From: Nocardia carnea
Lineage (GTDB): Bacteria > Actinomycetota > Actinomycetes > Mycobacteriales > Mycobacteriaceae
DNA: 61,672 nucleotides
NCBI RefSeq assembly: GCF_029868855.1
Contig: NZ_JARWOV010000040.1
Span: forward strand, 1 to 61,672
Reading direction: 5' to 3'
Positions 20,123 to 28,791 of this stretch are shown piece after piece (the stretch's first letter is position 1; every line of letters starts with the position of its first letter). The translations under genes were made by a program, and so were the position numbers. The notes under the pieces are model-generated. The model did not search any database and had not been told where the DNA came from. It saw only the letters and a list, made by a program, of their open reading frames with translations.

Positions 20123-20301
20123 TCCCCGAGCCTAGTGGGCGTCACGGCGTGCCCGAGTTCGTGCCTCGTATCACCCGGCGGCACGGTGCGCCGCTCGACC
20201 GCCTACAGGTAGCGGAGTGCCCGCCGGCCACCGGATCACGGTGCTGTCAGGTCGTGGCAATCCAGCGCCGAACGGTGCCGCCGGAGACTTTCGATGGCTC
20301 G

Positions 20302-20316
20302 GTCACGTCACGTGAC
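20302..20316. promoter_or_regulatory. Palindrome GTCACGT-C-ACGTGAC
   Basis: A perfect 7+1+7 palindrome in the 220 nt between the MHYT gene end (20343) and the nucleoside hydrolase start (20122). It lies about 180 nt upstream of the hydrolase and 27 nt downstream of the MHYT stop. It could be a regulator site or a short terminator hairpin; the sequence does not decide. Confidence 0.35.
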
Positions 20317-20342
20317 GCACTTCGGTCACTCGCGCCCCGGGT

Positions 20343-21113
20343 TCAGTCCCGAGTGGGCCAGTAGTTGTCGGTGGCGGGACGCCGGGTGAGTGGTGCCGCG
20401 CCGCCGACTTCGGTGAGACCCAGATGGAAAAGCATGCCGACGGTCACCAGGCTGACACTCACGATGAGCGGCGTGAGCAGCTGGGCCGCTCCGGCGCCCG
20501 ACGGCGGCATATGGTGCTGCTGATCGCCGATATGCATGGCGAACATCCCCGTGTAGTGCATTCCGGCCACAGCCACCCCCATGGCCAGCGCGGCGCCGAG
20601 AGTGGCGAGGGTACCGCGCACATTGAGGGTGAACCACAGTGCGGCGGTCGCGGCCAGTACCGCGATGATCATCGACAGGATTACGGTGGGCCAGTCGTAT
20701 CCGAGCTGCACATCGGTTTTCATGGCGTACATCCCGGCGTAGTGCATGGCGCCCACGCCGAGACCGGTCACCACGCCACCGATCAGCAGACCCCGGTTGC
20801 CCAGCCGGCTCTGCCGAGCCAGGCACAGTCCGATCCAGACGACGATCATCGCGATCACCGCGCTGGCCAGCGTGACGGGGACATCGTATTTGATGGCGGC
20901 CCCATCGATCCGGAAGCCGAGCATGGCGATGAAATGCATAACCCAGATCCCGGTGCCGCCGATCGCGACGGCCGCGGCGATGAGCCAGCCGTCGAAAATC
21001 GAACCGCCGCGCACCCGGCTCATGCACCGTAGCCCTAGCAACGACCCGGTGAACGACATGACGTACGCGACCACGGGGGTGAGCCAGCCGTGGCTGAAGT
21101 GGTCGATCTCCAC
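20343..21113 (-). CDS. MHYT-domain integral membrane sensor
   Basis: A 256-residue seven-helix membrane protein made of MHYT units. Three copies of the signature are visible: MHFIAM, MHYAGM and MHYTGM, whose His/Met residues are thought to bind copper and sense O2, CO or NO (family proposal). There is no GGDEF, EAL or kinase output domain, so it is a stand-alone MHYT protein, as found in several actinomycetes. The GTG at 21113 is preceded by a consensus GAGGAGG (about 21119-21125). A candidate promoter lies at 21195-21224. The C-terminus ends RRPATDNYWPTRD. Confidence 0.88.
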   Translation of the reverse strand: MEIDHFSHGWLTPVVAYVMSFTGSLLGLRCMSRVRGGSIFDGWLIAAAVAIGGTGIWVMHFIAMLGFRIDGAAIKYDVPVTLASAVIAMIVVWIGLCLARQSRLGNRGLLIGGVVTGLGVGAMHYAGMYAMKTDVQLGYDWPTVILSMIIAVLAATAALWFTLNVRGTLATLGAALAMGVAVAGMHYTGMFAMHIGDQQHHMPPSGAGAAQLLTPLIVSVSLVTVGMLFHLGLTEVGGAAPLTRRPATDNYWPTRD

Positions 21114-21543
21114 CGGGGACCTCCTCGCTGGACGGAATCCCGACCGCGCGACTGCGGAACGCGGGCATTCCAGAACGTGAACGTGCAGGAAGTGAATTTA
21201 GAGGAGGTATGTCGTATAAAACAAGGGCCCCAGAAGCGACATAGGCGTATTCGAGACAATCCGGTTTCGGATGGCGCCGGTGTCGATTCTCCGCGCCCGG
21301 GTTCGATCCCCACGGCGATTCGGGCAATCGATCGGCACTCGCCGGAATCGGCAATTCCGCGATAGGGCTGCCGGATATCGCCGCACCGTACTCCGGTAGC
21401 GGCCCCTCGGGAAGGGGTGCACGGGCAGCTGCCGGCACCCCGGCGCGCCGTCGAGGCTCACCGGGTGGCACCCGGAGGTTTTCCGGTTGGGCTGTGCCGC
21501 ACCCGTGCGCAGCGTAGGCTTCGAGCAACCTCGAAGGAGACCC
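21114..21543. other. Intergenic region between the MHYT gene and a small plus-strand gene
   Basis: About 430 nt. The left part holds the MHYT leader and candidate promoter in an AT-rich patch (21190-21230). The remainder (21240-21530) has ordinary G+C content and should hold the promoter of the 76-codon gene at 21544. No convincing gene, RNA or repeat is seen here. Confidence 0.4.
21195..21224 (-). promoter_or_regulatory. Candidate promoter of the MHYT gene
   Basis: Read on the minus strand: TTGTTT (-35, 21224-21219), an 18-bp spacer and TAAATT (-10, 21200-21195), in a locally AT-rich patch. Transcription would start near 21188 and give a leader of about 75 nt before the GTG at 21113. Assigned by eye from sigma-70-like consensus. 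Confidence 0.4.
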
Positions 21544-21774
21544 ATGCCTGGCACATCCAGCCGCCCCACCCCCGTCGATCACGCGCTACCCGAGGTCGAA
21601 CTGGCCGAATTCGCCGAGATCCGCAGCGCCGAGCGGGCCGAGGTCGCCCGTCGCAGCGCCGTCGCCGCCCGGATCGTCGCGGGACACTCCACCGATGCCG
21701 CCGACTGCCGGAATCTGCTGGCCATGCTCGGCCTCGATGCGGAGGCGGGAAAGCTCGCCGGTCTCCAGACCTGA
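21544..21774 (+). CDS. Small hypothetical protein, 76 residues
   Basis: Unknown function. The product is short, Ala/Glu-rich and predicted mostly helical (ELAEFAEIRSAERAEVARRSAVAARIVAG...), with a single Cys near residue 55 and no signal or membrane segment. It is supported by an AAGGAG ribosome-binding site (21534-21539) at ideal spacing to the ATG. It lies upstream of the sirtuin gene on the same strand, with about 100 nt between. Confidence 0.6.
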   Translation: MPGTSSRPTPVDHALPEVELAEFAEIRSAERAEVARRSAVAARIVAGHSTDAADCRNLLAMLGLDAEAGKLAGLQT

Positions 21775-21877
21775 TTCCGGGCCGGCCGGCGTTACACCGC
21801 CGATTCGCCGCCGGGAGGCCGCACCTGCCGCCGCGGGGGTGATGTGAGGATGCCGGAGCACCCGTACTCTCGGGAGC

Positions 21878-22771
21878 ATGTCCGATACGGCGCTGCTCAG
21901 TGATGATCGCCCGGTCCGCGACGTGGATCCGGTCGACGATCTGGTCGCGTCGATCGGAGACCGCCGTGTGGTCGTGCTCACCGGCGCCGGTATCTCGACC
22001 GACAGCGGTATCCCCGATTACCGGGGGCCCGATTCGCCGCCACGCAACCCGATGACCTACCAGCAGTTCGTGGGCGATCCGGAATTCCGCCGACGGTACT
22101 GGGCACGTAATCACGTCGGTTGGCGGTATATGGACGCCGCCCGGCCGAACGACGGGCACCGTGCGCTGGCCGCACTGGAGCGTCGCGGCGTGGTAGCCGG
22201 TGTGATCACGCAGAATGTCGACCTCCTGCACACCAAAGCGGGCAGCAGGCGGGTGCTCGACCTCCACGGCAGTTACGCACAGGTCCGGTGCCTGGCCTGC
22301 GGTGACCGGATCTCCCGGATGGCGCTCGCCGAGCGCCTCGAACGGGTCAATCCCGGTTTCGCCGTCCCCTCGGTGACCGGCCTGGAGGTCGCACCGGACG
22401 CGGACGCGGTGGTCGAGGATATCGCCGGTTTCCGCATGGTGGATTGCATACGCTGCGGCGGACTGTTGAAGCCGGATATCGTCTATTTCGGCGAGAATGT
22501 CCCGCCGCAGCGCGTCGCCGCGGCCTACGAACTGGTGGATTCGGCGGAGGTGGTCCTCGTCGCCGGCTCCAGTTTGACCGTGTGGTCCGGCCGCCGCTTC
22601 GTCCACCGCGTCGCCCGCCGCGGCGGCACCGTACTGATCGTCAACCGGGGCGCCACCCGCAGCGACGGCCTGGCCACGCGCACGGTGGACGCCGGCTGCT
22701 CGCCGATCCTGAGCCGGCTCGCAGACCACTTCGCGAACCGCCGGAACGCGACGCCGCACGGCACCAGGTGA
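21878..22771 (+). CDS. NAD-dependent protein deacylase, sirtuin (class II/SIRT4-like)
   Basis: Sir2-family enzyme of 297 residues that removes acyl groups from lysines or ADP-ribosylates proteins using NAD+. The motifs are complete: GAGIST (36-41) with SGIPDYRGP, TQNVD (111-115), catalytic His130 in LDLHGS, zinc ligands Cys138/Cys141 and Cys190/Cys193, and KPDIVYFGENVP. GSRRVLDLHGS and the long Zn-loop resemble the SIRT4-like class II group. It may deacetylate acyl-CoA synthetases, but nothing nearby confirms a target. Start ATG at 21878. Confidence 0.92.
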   Translation: MSDTALLSDDRPVRDVDPVDDLVASIGDRRVVVLTGAGISTDSGIPDYRGPDSPPRNPMTYQQFVGDPEFRRRYWARNHVGWRYMDAARPNDGHRALAALERRGVVAGVITQNVDLLHTKAGSRRVLDLHGSYAQVRCLACGDRISRMALAERLERVNPGFAVPSVTGLEVAPDADAVVEDIAGFRMVDCIRCGGLLKPDIVYFGENVPPQRVAAAYELVDSAEVVLVAGSSLTVWSGRRFVHRVARRGGTVLIVNRGATRSDGLATRTVDAGCSPILSRLADHFANRRNATPHGTR

Positions 22772-23042
22772 TGCCGGCGCGGTCCTCGCCCGATCGCTCG
22801 TTCTCCTCCGGGGCTCGCGGACCCTGCCTGCCGAGGTAACCGTCAGCGGGGCTCACGCGACGCGGACGGAGGTGCGGGACCGTGACGGCCGGGCCATCCG
22901 GAAAACTGCGATGCTCGTCGAGTCGCGCGCACAGGGTGTGGCCGCGACTTGCCGCGGCGGCCGGAAACACCTGCTCGGCGCGACGCGGCGGGCCGCGCGC
23001 ACACCGGCAGGCGCCGATCCGCCGACGCGTACGCTGCGGGAT

Positions 23043-23456
23043 ATGCGGAGCACACTGATCGCGGTACGCACCGGGAACACCGAGACGGTCCGGGATATCA
23101 CCGGTGAATGCTCGGAATTCGTGCAGCAGGCGGGTGGTGACGGGCTGTTACACGTCTTCGTCCCGCATGCCACCGCGGGTGTGGCCATCATCGAGCTCGG
23201 TGCCCATAGCGACGAGGACCTGCTGGCCGCGCTGCGGGATCTGCTGCCGGCCGACGACCGCTGGCGGCATGCGCACGGGTCGCGCGGACACGGGCGCTCC
23301 CATGTACTGCCGGCTCTCATCGCGCCGTATGCGACCGTTCCGGTACTCGACGGCGAACTCGCGCTGGGGACCTGGCAGTCCATCGCCCTGGTCGACGTGA
23401 ACGTCGACAATCCCGATCGACAGGTGCGGCTGTCGTTCCTGACCTCCGGTGGGTGA
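23043..23456 (+). CDS. YjbQ/UPF0047 family protein
   Basis: A 137-residue member of the UPF0047 (YjbQ) family. The family signature HVFVPHATAGVAIIE lies near residue 40. GSRGHGRSHVLPALI provides the conserved His pair, and LALGTWQSIALVDVN is near the C-terminus. Some members show weak thiamine-phosphate-synthase-like activity; the physiological role is unclear. The ATG at 23043 fits the family length and lies 271 nt after the sirtuin gene. The next gene begins within 30 nt. Confidence 0.88.
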   Translation: MRSTLIAVRTGNTETVRDITGECSEFVQQAGGDGLLHVFVPHATAGVAIIELGAHSDEDLLAALRDLLPADDRWRHAHGSRGHGRSHVLPALIAPYATVPVLDGELALGTWQSIALVDVNVDNPDRQVRLSFLTSGG

Positions 23457-23483
23457 GTGCCGGCACCGGGTAACGTCGCGAGT

Positions 23484-24536
23484 ATGAGCAGTCTCGGCGT
23501 CGCGATCATCGGATATGGCTTGGCCGGTGCGGTCTTCCACGCACCGTTGATCGCCGCCGAACCGCGGCTGCGGGTGGCCGCGGTGGTGACGGGCTCGCGG
23601 GATCGGGGCGAGCAGGCCCGGCGCGAGCATTCGGGCGTCCGAGTCGTGCCGGATGCCGATGCTCTGTTCGCGGACCTCTCCGGGATCGATGTCGTAGTCG
23701 TCGCGGCACCGAACCGTACCCACGCCGAGCTGGCGGTGCGGGCGCTCGCGGCGGGGGTCGCCGTGGTGGTGGACAAGCCGTTCGCGGTATCAGCGGCCGA
23801 GGCCGCCGAGGTGATCCGGTACGCCGAGGAAGCCGGCCGGGTACTGACGGTGTTCCAGAATCGCCGGTGGGACGGGGATTTCCGGACCGTCGGCGAACTC
23901 GCCGCGTCGGGGAGGCTGGGGCGGGTTCGCCGGTTCGAATCCCGGTTCGAGCGGTGGCGGCCGGTGCCCAAGAGCGGCTGGCGGGAGACCGGCACCGCCG
24001 CGGACGCCGCCGGGACCCTCTACGATCTGGGCAGCCATCTCGTAGATCAAGCCCTGACCCTGTTCGGTCCGGTCGGCGCCGTCTACTGCGAGCTCGATTC
24101 CCGGCGTCCCGGGGTCAGCACCGACGATGACGTATTCCTGGCACTGACCCACACCGGCGGCGTGCGTTCGCATCTGTGGGCCAGTGCGGTGGCGCCGCGG
24201 CTCGGCCCGCGTTTTCGGGTGCTGGGGGAGAAGGCCGGTTACGAGGTCTACGGGCTGGATCCGCAGGAGGCCGCGCTGCGCAGCGGACGGCGCCCCGATG
24301 ACGGGAAACCCTGGGGAACGGTGGAACCCGAACGGTACGGAATCCTCGGCGCGGATCCGGAGGAGTCGGTGATCCCCACCCTGCCCGGCGATTATCTTGC
24401 CTTCTACCGCGCTCTGGCCGACGCGGTAATCGACGGCACACCGGTACCGGTCGACCCGCACGACGCCATGGCCGGCCTGCGAATCCTGGAGGCGGCCCGG
24501 GAGTCGGCCGGTTCGGGCAGTGTGGTGCACCTCTGA
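23484..24536 (+). CDS. Gfo/Idh/MocA family oxidoreductase
   Basis: NAD(P)-dependent sugar or cyclitol dehydrogenase-like protein of 350 residues. The Rossmann fold starts IIGYGLAGAVFHAPLI, the substrate/cofactor Lys is in DKPFAVSAAEA, and the C-terminal catalytic segment is YDLGSHLVDQALTLFG. FHAPLI resembles the YvaA/YdgJ subgroup that acts on inositol-type sugars (pattern memory). The ATG at 23484 is chosen; a GTG at 23457, directly after the YjbQ stop, would add nine residues. Probably co-transcribed with the YjbQ gene. Confidence 0.88.
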   Translation: MSSLGVAIIGYGLAGAVFHAPLIAAEPRLRVAAVVTGSRDRGEQARREHSGVRVVPDADALFADLSGIDVVVVAAPNRTHAELAVRALAAGVAVVVDKPFAVSAAEAAEVIRYAEEAGRVLTVFQNRRWDGDFRTVGELAASGRLGRVRRFESRFERWRPVPKSGWRETGTAADAAGTLYDLGSHLVDQALTLFGPVGAVYCELDSRRPGVSTDDDVFLALTHTGGVRSHLWASAVAPRLGPRFRVLGEKAGYEVYGLDPQEAALRSGRRPDDGKPWGTVEPERYGILGADPEESVIPTLPGDYLAFYRALADAVIDGTPVPVDPHDAMAGLRILEAARESAGSGSVVHL

Positions 24537-24843
24537 CAGCATGTCCGGCAACTCGTACCGAAGCCCGTCAGTGGGAAGGCGCTGACCGGCGGCCGGAAGG
24601 TGCCGGTGCAGCCGTCCGGCCACCGGCGGACCGCGATGAGTCCCGGGTATTGCTGCGGCTACACAAGGGCGGGAATCGAGGCCTGGGCCGGGAGACGCCG
24701 GGACCTACTACCGGCCGGTTGACGGCCGAGCCCCGGCCCTGGGGCTTTGGGGCGCAGCGGACTGAGGGCGGAGCGCCGCAGTTATATCCGTGGAAACGGC
24801 GGAACACTACTCGAGCACCGGGCCGCCGGGCCATGATGGAGTC
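24537..24843. other. Intergenic region with two hairpins
   Basis: The 307 nt between the oxidoreductase and the molybdopterin enzyme contain no gene. Hairpin 1 (24586-24626) has a 12-bp stem with one mismatch. Hairpin 2 (24729-24746) has arms AGCCCC/GGGGCT and a six-base loop, followed by TTGGGG. Either may terminate the upstream transcript. The promoter of the molybdopterin gene must lie in the last ~100 nt; no clear -10/-35 was identified. Confidence 0.4.
24586..24626 (+). terminator. Candidate terminator after the oxidoreductase gene
   Basis: Arms CCGGCGGCCGGA and TCCGGCCACCGG (11 of 12 pairs) around a 17-nt loop, 50 nt after the stop codon. There is no U-tract, so the role is uncertain. 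Confidence 0.4.
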
Positions 24844-27045
24844 ATGGCCCGACCTACGTCTCCTATCGATTCCGTGACCGGTTCCCGGAATCTGCTGCGC
24901 ACCTGCCCGCTGTGCGAGGCGGTATGCGGCCTCGAAATCACCCTGGACGCCGACGACCGGGTGACGTCGGTCCGCGGCGATGAACAGGACCCGTTCAGCG
25001 CCGGTTTCCTCTGCCCGAAAGGCGCCAGTTTCGGCCGCCTCGACGGCGACCCCGATCGCCTCACCGAGCCGATGATCCGGGATCGGATGACCGATACCTG
25101 GCGTACCGCGAGCTGGGACGAAGCCTTCGACCTCATCGCCGACCGCATTCCCGCGATCAAGTCCGCGCACGGCAACCAGGCGGTTGCGCTGTATCTGGGC
25201 AATCCCAACGCCCATACCGTCGCGGGCACCCTGTACGCCCCGGCGCTGATCCGCGCCCTCGGCACCAAGAACCTGTTCTCCGCCAGCACCGCCGATCAGA
25301 TGCCCAAACAGCTGGCCTGCGGTCTGCTGTTCGGGGACCCGTTGGCCGTGCCGGTGCCCGATCTCGATCGGACCGGCTATCTGCTGATGCTGGGTGCCAA
25401 CCCGCTCGAATCCAACGGTTCGGTCTGTACCGCCCCGGATTTCCCGGGTCGTCTACGCGCATTGCGGGAACGCGGTGGGCGGCTGGTCGTGGTGGATCCG
25501 CGCCGTACCCGGACAGCGGCCGTCGCCGACGAGCATCTGTTCATCCGGCCCGGTGCCGATGCCTATCTGCTCTTCGGCATCGTGCACACCTTGTTCGCCG
25601 AGGGCCTCACCGAGATCGCCGTCCAGGCGAACGGGGTGGAGGAGGTGCGGGCCGCGGCGGCGGATTTCCCGCCGGAACTGGTTGCCGAGCGTACCGGTGT
25701 GCCGGCCGAGACAGTGCGCCGGCTGGCGCGGGAGCTGGCCGCCGCCCCCGCCGCCGCGGTGTATGCCCGGATCGGAACCTGCACAGCGGAATTCGGGACC
25801 CTGACGCAATGGCTGGTCGACGTACTGAACGCATTGACCGGCAACCTCGACCGCCCCGGCGGGGTCATGTTCGCCACCGCGGCCGCACGCGGCATCGTCC
25901 GCACCAAACCCTTCCGGCCGGGCCGGTGGCGCAGCCGGGTCCGGCAGCTGCCGGAAGCGATGGGGGAGCTGCCGGTCGCCACCCTCGTCGACGAGATCAC
26001 CACGCCGGGTGAAGGTCAGGTCCGAGCGCTGATCACCGTGGCGGGAAACCCCGTGTTGTCCGCCCCGAGCGGCCCGCGGCTGGACGAGGCGTTCGCCGGT
26101 CTGGATTTCATGGTGAGCGTCGATCGCTACCTCAACGAGACAACCCGGCACGCCGATGTGATCCTGCCGCCACCCCGTCCGGTGCAGTCCCCGCACTACG
26201 ATTTCGCGCTGCTGCAGTTCGCGGTGCGTAACTACGCCCGGTACTCGCCGCCGCTGGTGCCGTTGGACGACCGGCCTTCCGAGGCCGCCGTCTACGTGCG
26301 GCTGGGCGCGGCGGTGAGCGGGCAACCGCACAATCCCACCGCGGATTTCGACCCGCTCGCCGTCTTCGACGAATTCGTCATCGGCGATACGCTGCAGCGT
26401 GCGGGGCTCGCAGAACGCCGCCCGGATCTCCTCGGAGCCACCACGACCGAACAGCGCCTGGACCTGATGCTCCGCCTGGGACCCTACGGGGCCTGGAACG
26501 GCGGCGAGCTGAGTTTACAAACCCTGCTGGACAACCCGCACGGCCTCGATCTCGGTCCACTGCGGCGCCGCCTTCCCGAGGTGCTGCGGACAGCTTCCGG
26601 AAAGGTCGAACTCGCGCCCGAGCTGCTACTGGCCGATATCGAGCGACTGCGTGCCGGTTCGGCGCCGGCGGATCTGGTGCTCATCGGACGCCGTCACCTG
26701 CGCTCGAACAACAGCTGGATGCACAATGTGGATCGGCTGGTCGGCGGCACCAATCGCTGTACGCTGCAGATCCATCCCGACGATATCGCCCGGCTCGGGC
26801 TCGGTGATCACGCGATCGTGAAATCGGCCGCCGGTTCGCTGACCGTCCCCTTGGAACCCACCGATACGATCATGCCGGGTGTGGTGAGCCTGCCGCACGG
26901 ATGGGGCCACGCCGGCAGCACGCAGCAGGTTGCGGCGGAGAACCCCGGCGTGAACGCCAATACACTGACCGATGATTCGATCCTCGACGTACCTTCGGGC
27001 AACGCGGTGTTCAACGGAGTCCCCGTCTCCCTGTCACCGGCCTGA
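24844..27045 (+). CDS. Molybdopterin-dependent oxidoreductase with [4Fe-4S] cluster
   Basis: A 733-residue DMSO-reductase-superfamily enzyme using bis-MGD. The N-terminal cluster ligands are Cys21, Cys24, Cys28 and Cys57 (CPLCEAVC ... LCPKG). Molybdopterin-binding blocks follow (LGANPLESNG, VVVDPRRTRTA, HLFIRPGADAYLLFG), and a C-terminal dinucleotide-binding lobe runs from SWMHNVDRLVGGTNRCTLQIHPDDIARLGL to VNANTLTDD. There is no TAT signal, so it is cytoplasmic. The substrate is unknown; formate-dehydrogenase-like and thiosulfate-reductase-like annotations both fit the layout. Start ATG at 24844. The convergent tetR gene ends 11 nt downstream. Confidence 0.9.
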   Translation: MARPTSPIDSVTGSRNLLRTCPLCEAVCGLEITLDADDRVTSVRGDEQDPFSAGFLCPKGASFGRLDGDPDRLTEPMIRDRMTDTWRTASWDEAFDLIADRIPAIKSAHGNQAVALYLGNPNAHTVAGTLYAPALIRALGTKNLFSASTADQMPKQLACGLLFGDPLAVPVPDLDRTGYLLMLGANPLESNGSVCTAPDFPGRLRALRERGGRLVVVDPRRTRTAAVADEHLFIRPGADAYLLFGIVHTLFAEGLTEIAVQANGVEEVRAAAADFPPELVAERTGVPAETVRRLARELAAAPAAAVYARIGTCTAEFGTLTQWLVDVLNALTGNLDRPGGVMFATAAARGIVRTKPFRPGRWRSRVRQLPEAMGELPVATLVDEITTPGEGQVRALITVAGNPVLSAPSGPRLDEAFAGLDFMVSVDRYLNETTRHADVILPPPRPVQSPHYDFALLQFAVRNYARYSPPLVPLDDRPSEAAVYVRLGAAVSGQPHNPTADFDPLAVFDEFVIGDTLQRAGLAERRPDLLGATTTEQRLDLMLRLGPYGAWNGGELSLQTLLDNPHGLDLGPLRRRLPEVLRTASGKVELAPELLLADIERLRAGSAPADLVLIGRRHLRSNNSWMHNVDRLVGGTNRCTLQIHPDDIARLGLGDHAIVKSAAGSLTVPLEPTDTIMPGVVSLPHGWGHAGSTQQVAAENPGVNANTLTDDSILDVPSGNAVFNGVPVSLSPA

Positions 27046-27056
27046 CCTGGGCCGGC

Positions 27057-27680
27057 TCAGCCGCCGCCGGGGTATGGGTACATCAGCGGTGCGAGGTGGC
27101 GCCGGGCGAATTCGCGCGCGGCCTCGGTATCGCCGAGCGGTAGTACGCCGCGCGGGTTGGCGATGAACGAAATGGTGAGCCGGACGAACAGTTCGGCCAC
27201 CACCTCCGGATCGAAACTGCCGAGTTCCCCGCGCTGCTGCCAGTAGGTCAGGAAGCGGGCCACCAGGTCGCGTCCCTGTGCGACCGCATCGTCACCGGTG
27301 AGGAAATCGGTGAGCGGCCCGGCGCCGCCCGAGGACCGCAGGCTGCGGGTGAGCAGCCGGGGCGCCGTGGCCTCGCTGACGAACGCAGCGAACATCTCCG
27401 CCAGCGCGCCGACCGGGTCGGCCGACCGGTGCATCGCATCGGCCACGATCGTCGAGACCCGCTGCGATTCGGCCATCAGCGCGTAGCGCAGGATGGCCGA
27501 TTTGGTGCCGAACCGCCGGTACACGGTGGCGACGCCGACACCGGCGGTTTCGGCGATCCGGACCATGGTGGTTTCTTCGAATCCGTGTGCGGCGAAACAG
27601 TCGCGGGCCGCGTCGACGATTCCGCGTGCTCTGGTGTCCAACTGCTGCAGTTCGGTCCACGGCGCAGCGGTGGTGTCCAT
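27057..27680 (-). CDS. TetR-family transcriptional regulator
   Basis: A 207-residue TetR/AcrR repressor. The N-terminal HTH is clear: RIAETAGVGVATVYRRFGTKSAILRYAL (about 38-66). The C-terminal ligand-binding domain is helical and not assignable. ATG at 27680 is preferred; a GTG two codons upstream is possible. The gene is divergent from the MpaB-type oxygenase at 27813. A perfect inverted repeat (27766-27795) between them is its likely operator, so it probably represses that gene and perhaps itself. Confidence 0.9.
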   Translation of the reverse strand: MDTTAAPWTELQQLDTRARGIVDAARDCFAAHGFEETTMVRIAETAGVGVATVYRRFGTKSAILRYALMAESQRVSTIVADAMHRSADPVGALAEMFAAFVSEATAPRLLTRSLRSSGGAGPLTDFLTGDDAVAQGRDLVARFLTYWQQRGELGSFDPEVVAELFVRLTISFIANPRGVLPLGDTEAAREFARRHLAPLMYPYPGGG

Positions 27681-27765
27681 TCGCACCAGCCTACCGGCCC
27701 GCCACGCGGCGGGATCATCACCGAAGCCCCGGCTTACGCCGACAGTAGTGCGCGTACCGCCATCG

Positions 27766-27795
27766 GTGATAGTCTTGGGCTGGTCAAACTATCAC
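27766..27795. promoter_or_regulatory. Inverted repeat, probable TetR operator
   Basis: Perfect 8-bp arms GTGATAGT (27766-27773) and ACTATCAC (27788-27795) separated by 14 bp, so half-site centres are 22 bp (two helical turns) apart. It lies between the divergent tetR and mpaB-like genes, 18 nt before the ATG of the latter. That is the position expected for a TetR-family operator blocking transcription. Confidence 0.6.
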
Positions 27796-27812
27796 TCTGC
27801 CGAGGTGACGAG

Positions 27813-28769
27813 ATGGCGAACAACGCAAGGGTGCGCACCGCCGAAGAGTCCACCGATTCCGGGATCCGACCCGAAGTCCTGCGTGAATTCCGTAAACATT
27901 CCGGCAGCGTCCTGACCGGGGTTTTCGCGGGGGCGGCCTTCGACCAGGTCGCGCTGGTGCCGGTGGCCGCCTCGGTGGACCGCACCGGCCGGTTCGCCGA
28001 CAATTTCGCCGACCGGGGGGTGCGCAGCGGTGCGTCGGCGATGATCGCGCTGTGGGGCGATTCCGACGACCGCCGCGCCGAGGCCGACTGGCTGAAACTC
28101 CGTCACCGGGATGTCCGCGGCACCGGTGCCGGGGATTTCGGGGAGGTGAAATACAGTGCGTTGAGCCCGTTCACGTGGAAGTGGATCGCGGTGAGCGGCA
28201 TCTTCGTCGTCCTCAACACCTTCACGTACTGCACCGGCACCGAACTGCGCCCGGAAGAGGAAGAAGCGGCCTACCGGATGCTGCGCGAGGCCTTTTCCGA
28301 ACTCGAACTTCCCAGTGCCGCAGGCAAATTGCCCGCCGATCTCGGGGAGGCCCGCGAATACTACGACACGATGGCGACCGAGGAATTGCGCGCCAATCCG
28401 TTCCTCGTCGAGAAATTCGCCGGACTCACCGAACTGCCGCTGCCCACCCTGGGCCTGCCGTCGCCGGTCAGGCGAGCGCTCACCCCGATATGGCTGGTGG
28501 TGCGGCCGGTCGCGGGTCATGTGATCCAGGTGTGCTCGTCCAAAGCGATGCATCCACGGGTCCAGGAGCTGACCGGGTTCGAACTGAAGCCGTGGCACGA
28601 CCAGGAATTCGCAGTCTACGTCCGGTTGCTGCGCTGGGCCTGGCAGAACCTTCCCGACCGCCTGCTACTCCAGCCGCTGGCATACAACCGGCTCCAGTAC
28701 GAGAAGCTGATCCGGACCCTCCGCAGTTTCGGCCTGGAGTCCTTCGCCGTACCCGAGGACCGGCGCTGA
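27813..28769 (+). CDS. Oxygenase MpaB family protein (DUF2236)
   Basis: A 318-residue protein of the MpaB/rubber-oxygenase-like family (DUF2236), haem-binding oxygenases in the characterised members. Seen here are an N-terminal GSVLTGVFAGAAFDQVA segment, the family core LKLRHRDVRGTGAGDFGEVKYSALSPFTWKWIAVSGIF, an acidic helix PEEEEAAYRMLREAF and a C-terminal RLQYEKLIRTLRSFG. The usual His in the W(V)H position is replaced by Trp-Ile-Ala, so cofactor binding should be verified. ATG at 27813 follows GAGGTGACG. It is controlled, by inference, by the divergent TetR. Confidence 0.8.
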   Translation: MANNARVRTAEESTDSGIRPEVLREFRKHSGSVLTGVFAGAAFDQVALVPVAASVDRTGRFADNFADRGVRSGASAMIALWGDSDDRRAEADWLKLRHRDVRGTGAGDFGEVKYSALSPFTWKWIAVSGIFVVLNTFTYCTGTELRPEEEEAAYRMLREAFSELELPSAAGKLPADLGEAREYYDTMATEELRANPFLVEKFAGLTELPLPTLGLPSPVRRALTPIWLVVRPVAGHVIQVCSSKAMHPRVQELTGFELKPWHDQEFAVYVRLLRWAWQNLPDRLLLQPLAYNRLQYEKLIRTLRSFGLESFAVPEDRR

Positions 28770-28786
28770 TCCGCGCCGGCCGTCCT
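28756..28786. terminator. Bidirectional hairpin between convergent genes
   Basis: Stem AGGAC + CGGCGC paired with GCGCCG + GTCCT (small internal bulge) spans the MpaB stop codon and ends 6 nt before the end of the convergent amidohydrolase gene. Confidence 0.5.
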
Positions 28787-28791
28787 CACGG

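Noticed and set aside
21209..21244. An 11-codon frame right behind an AGAGGAGGT sequence.
   Set aside because: The spacing between the Shine-Dalgarno-like sequence and the ATG is zero, which does not support initiation. On the other strand the same patch reads as a promoter for the MHYT gene.
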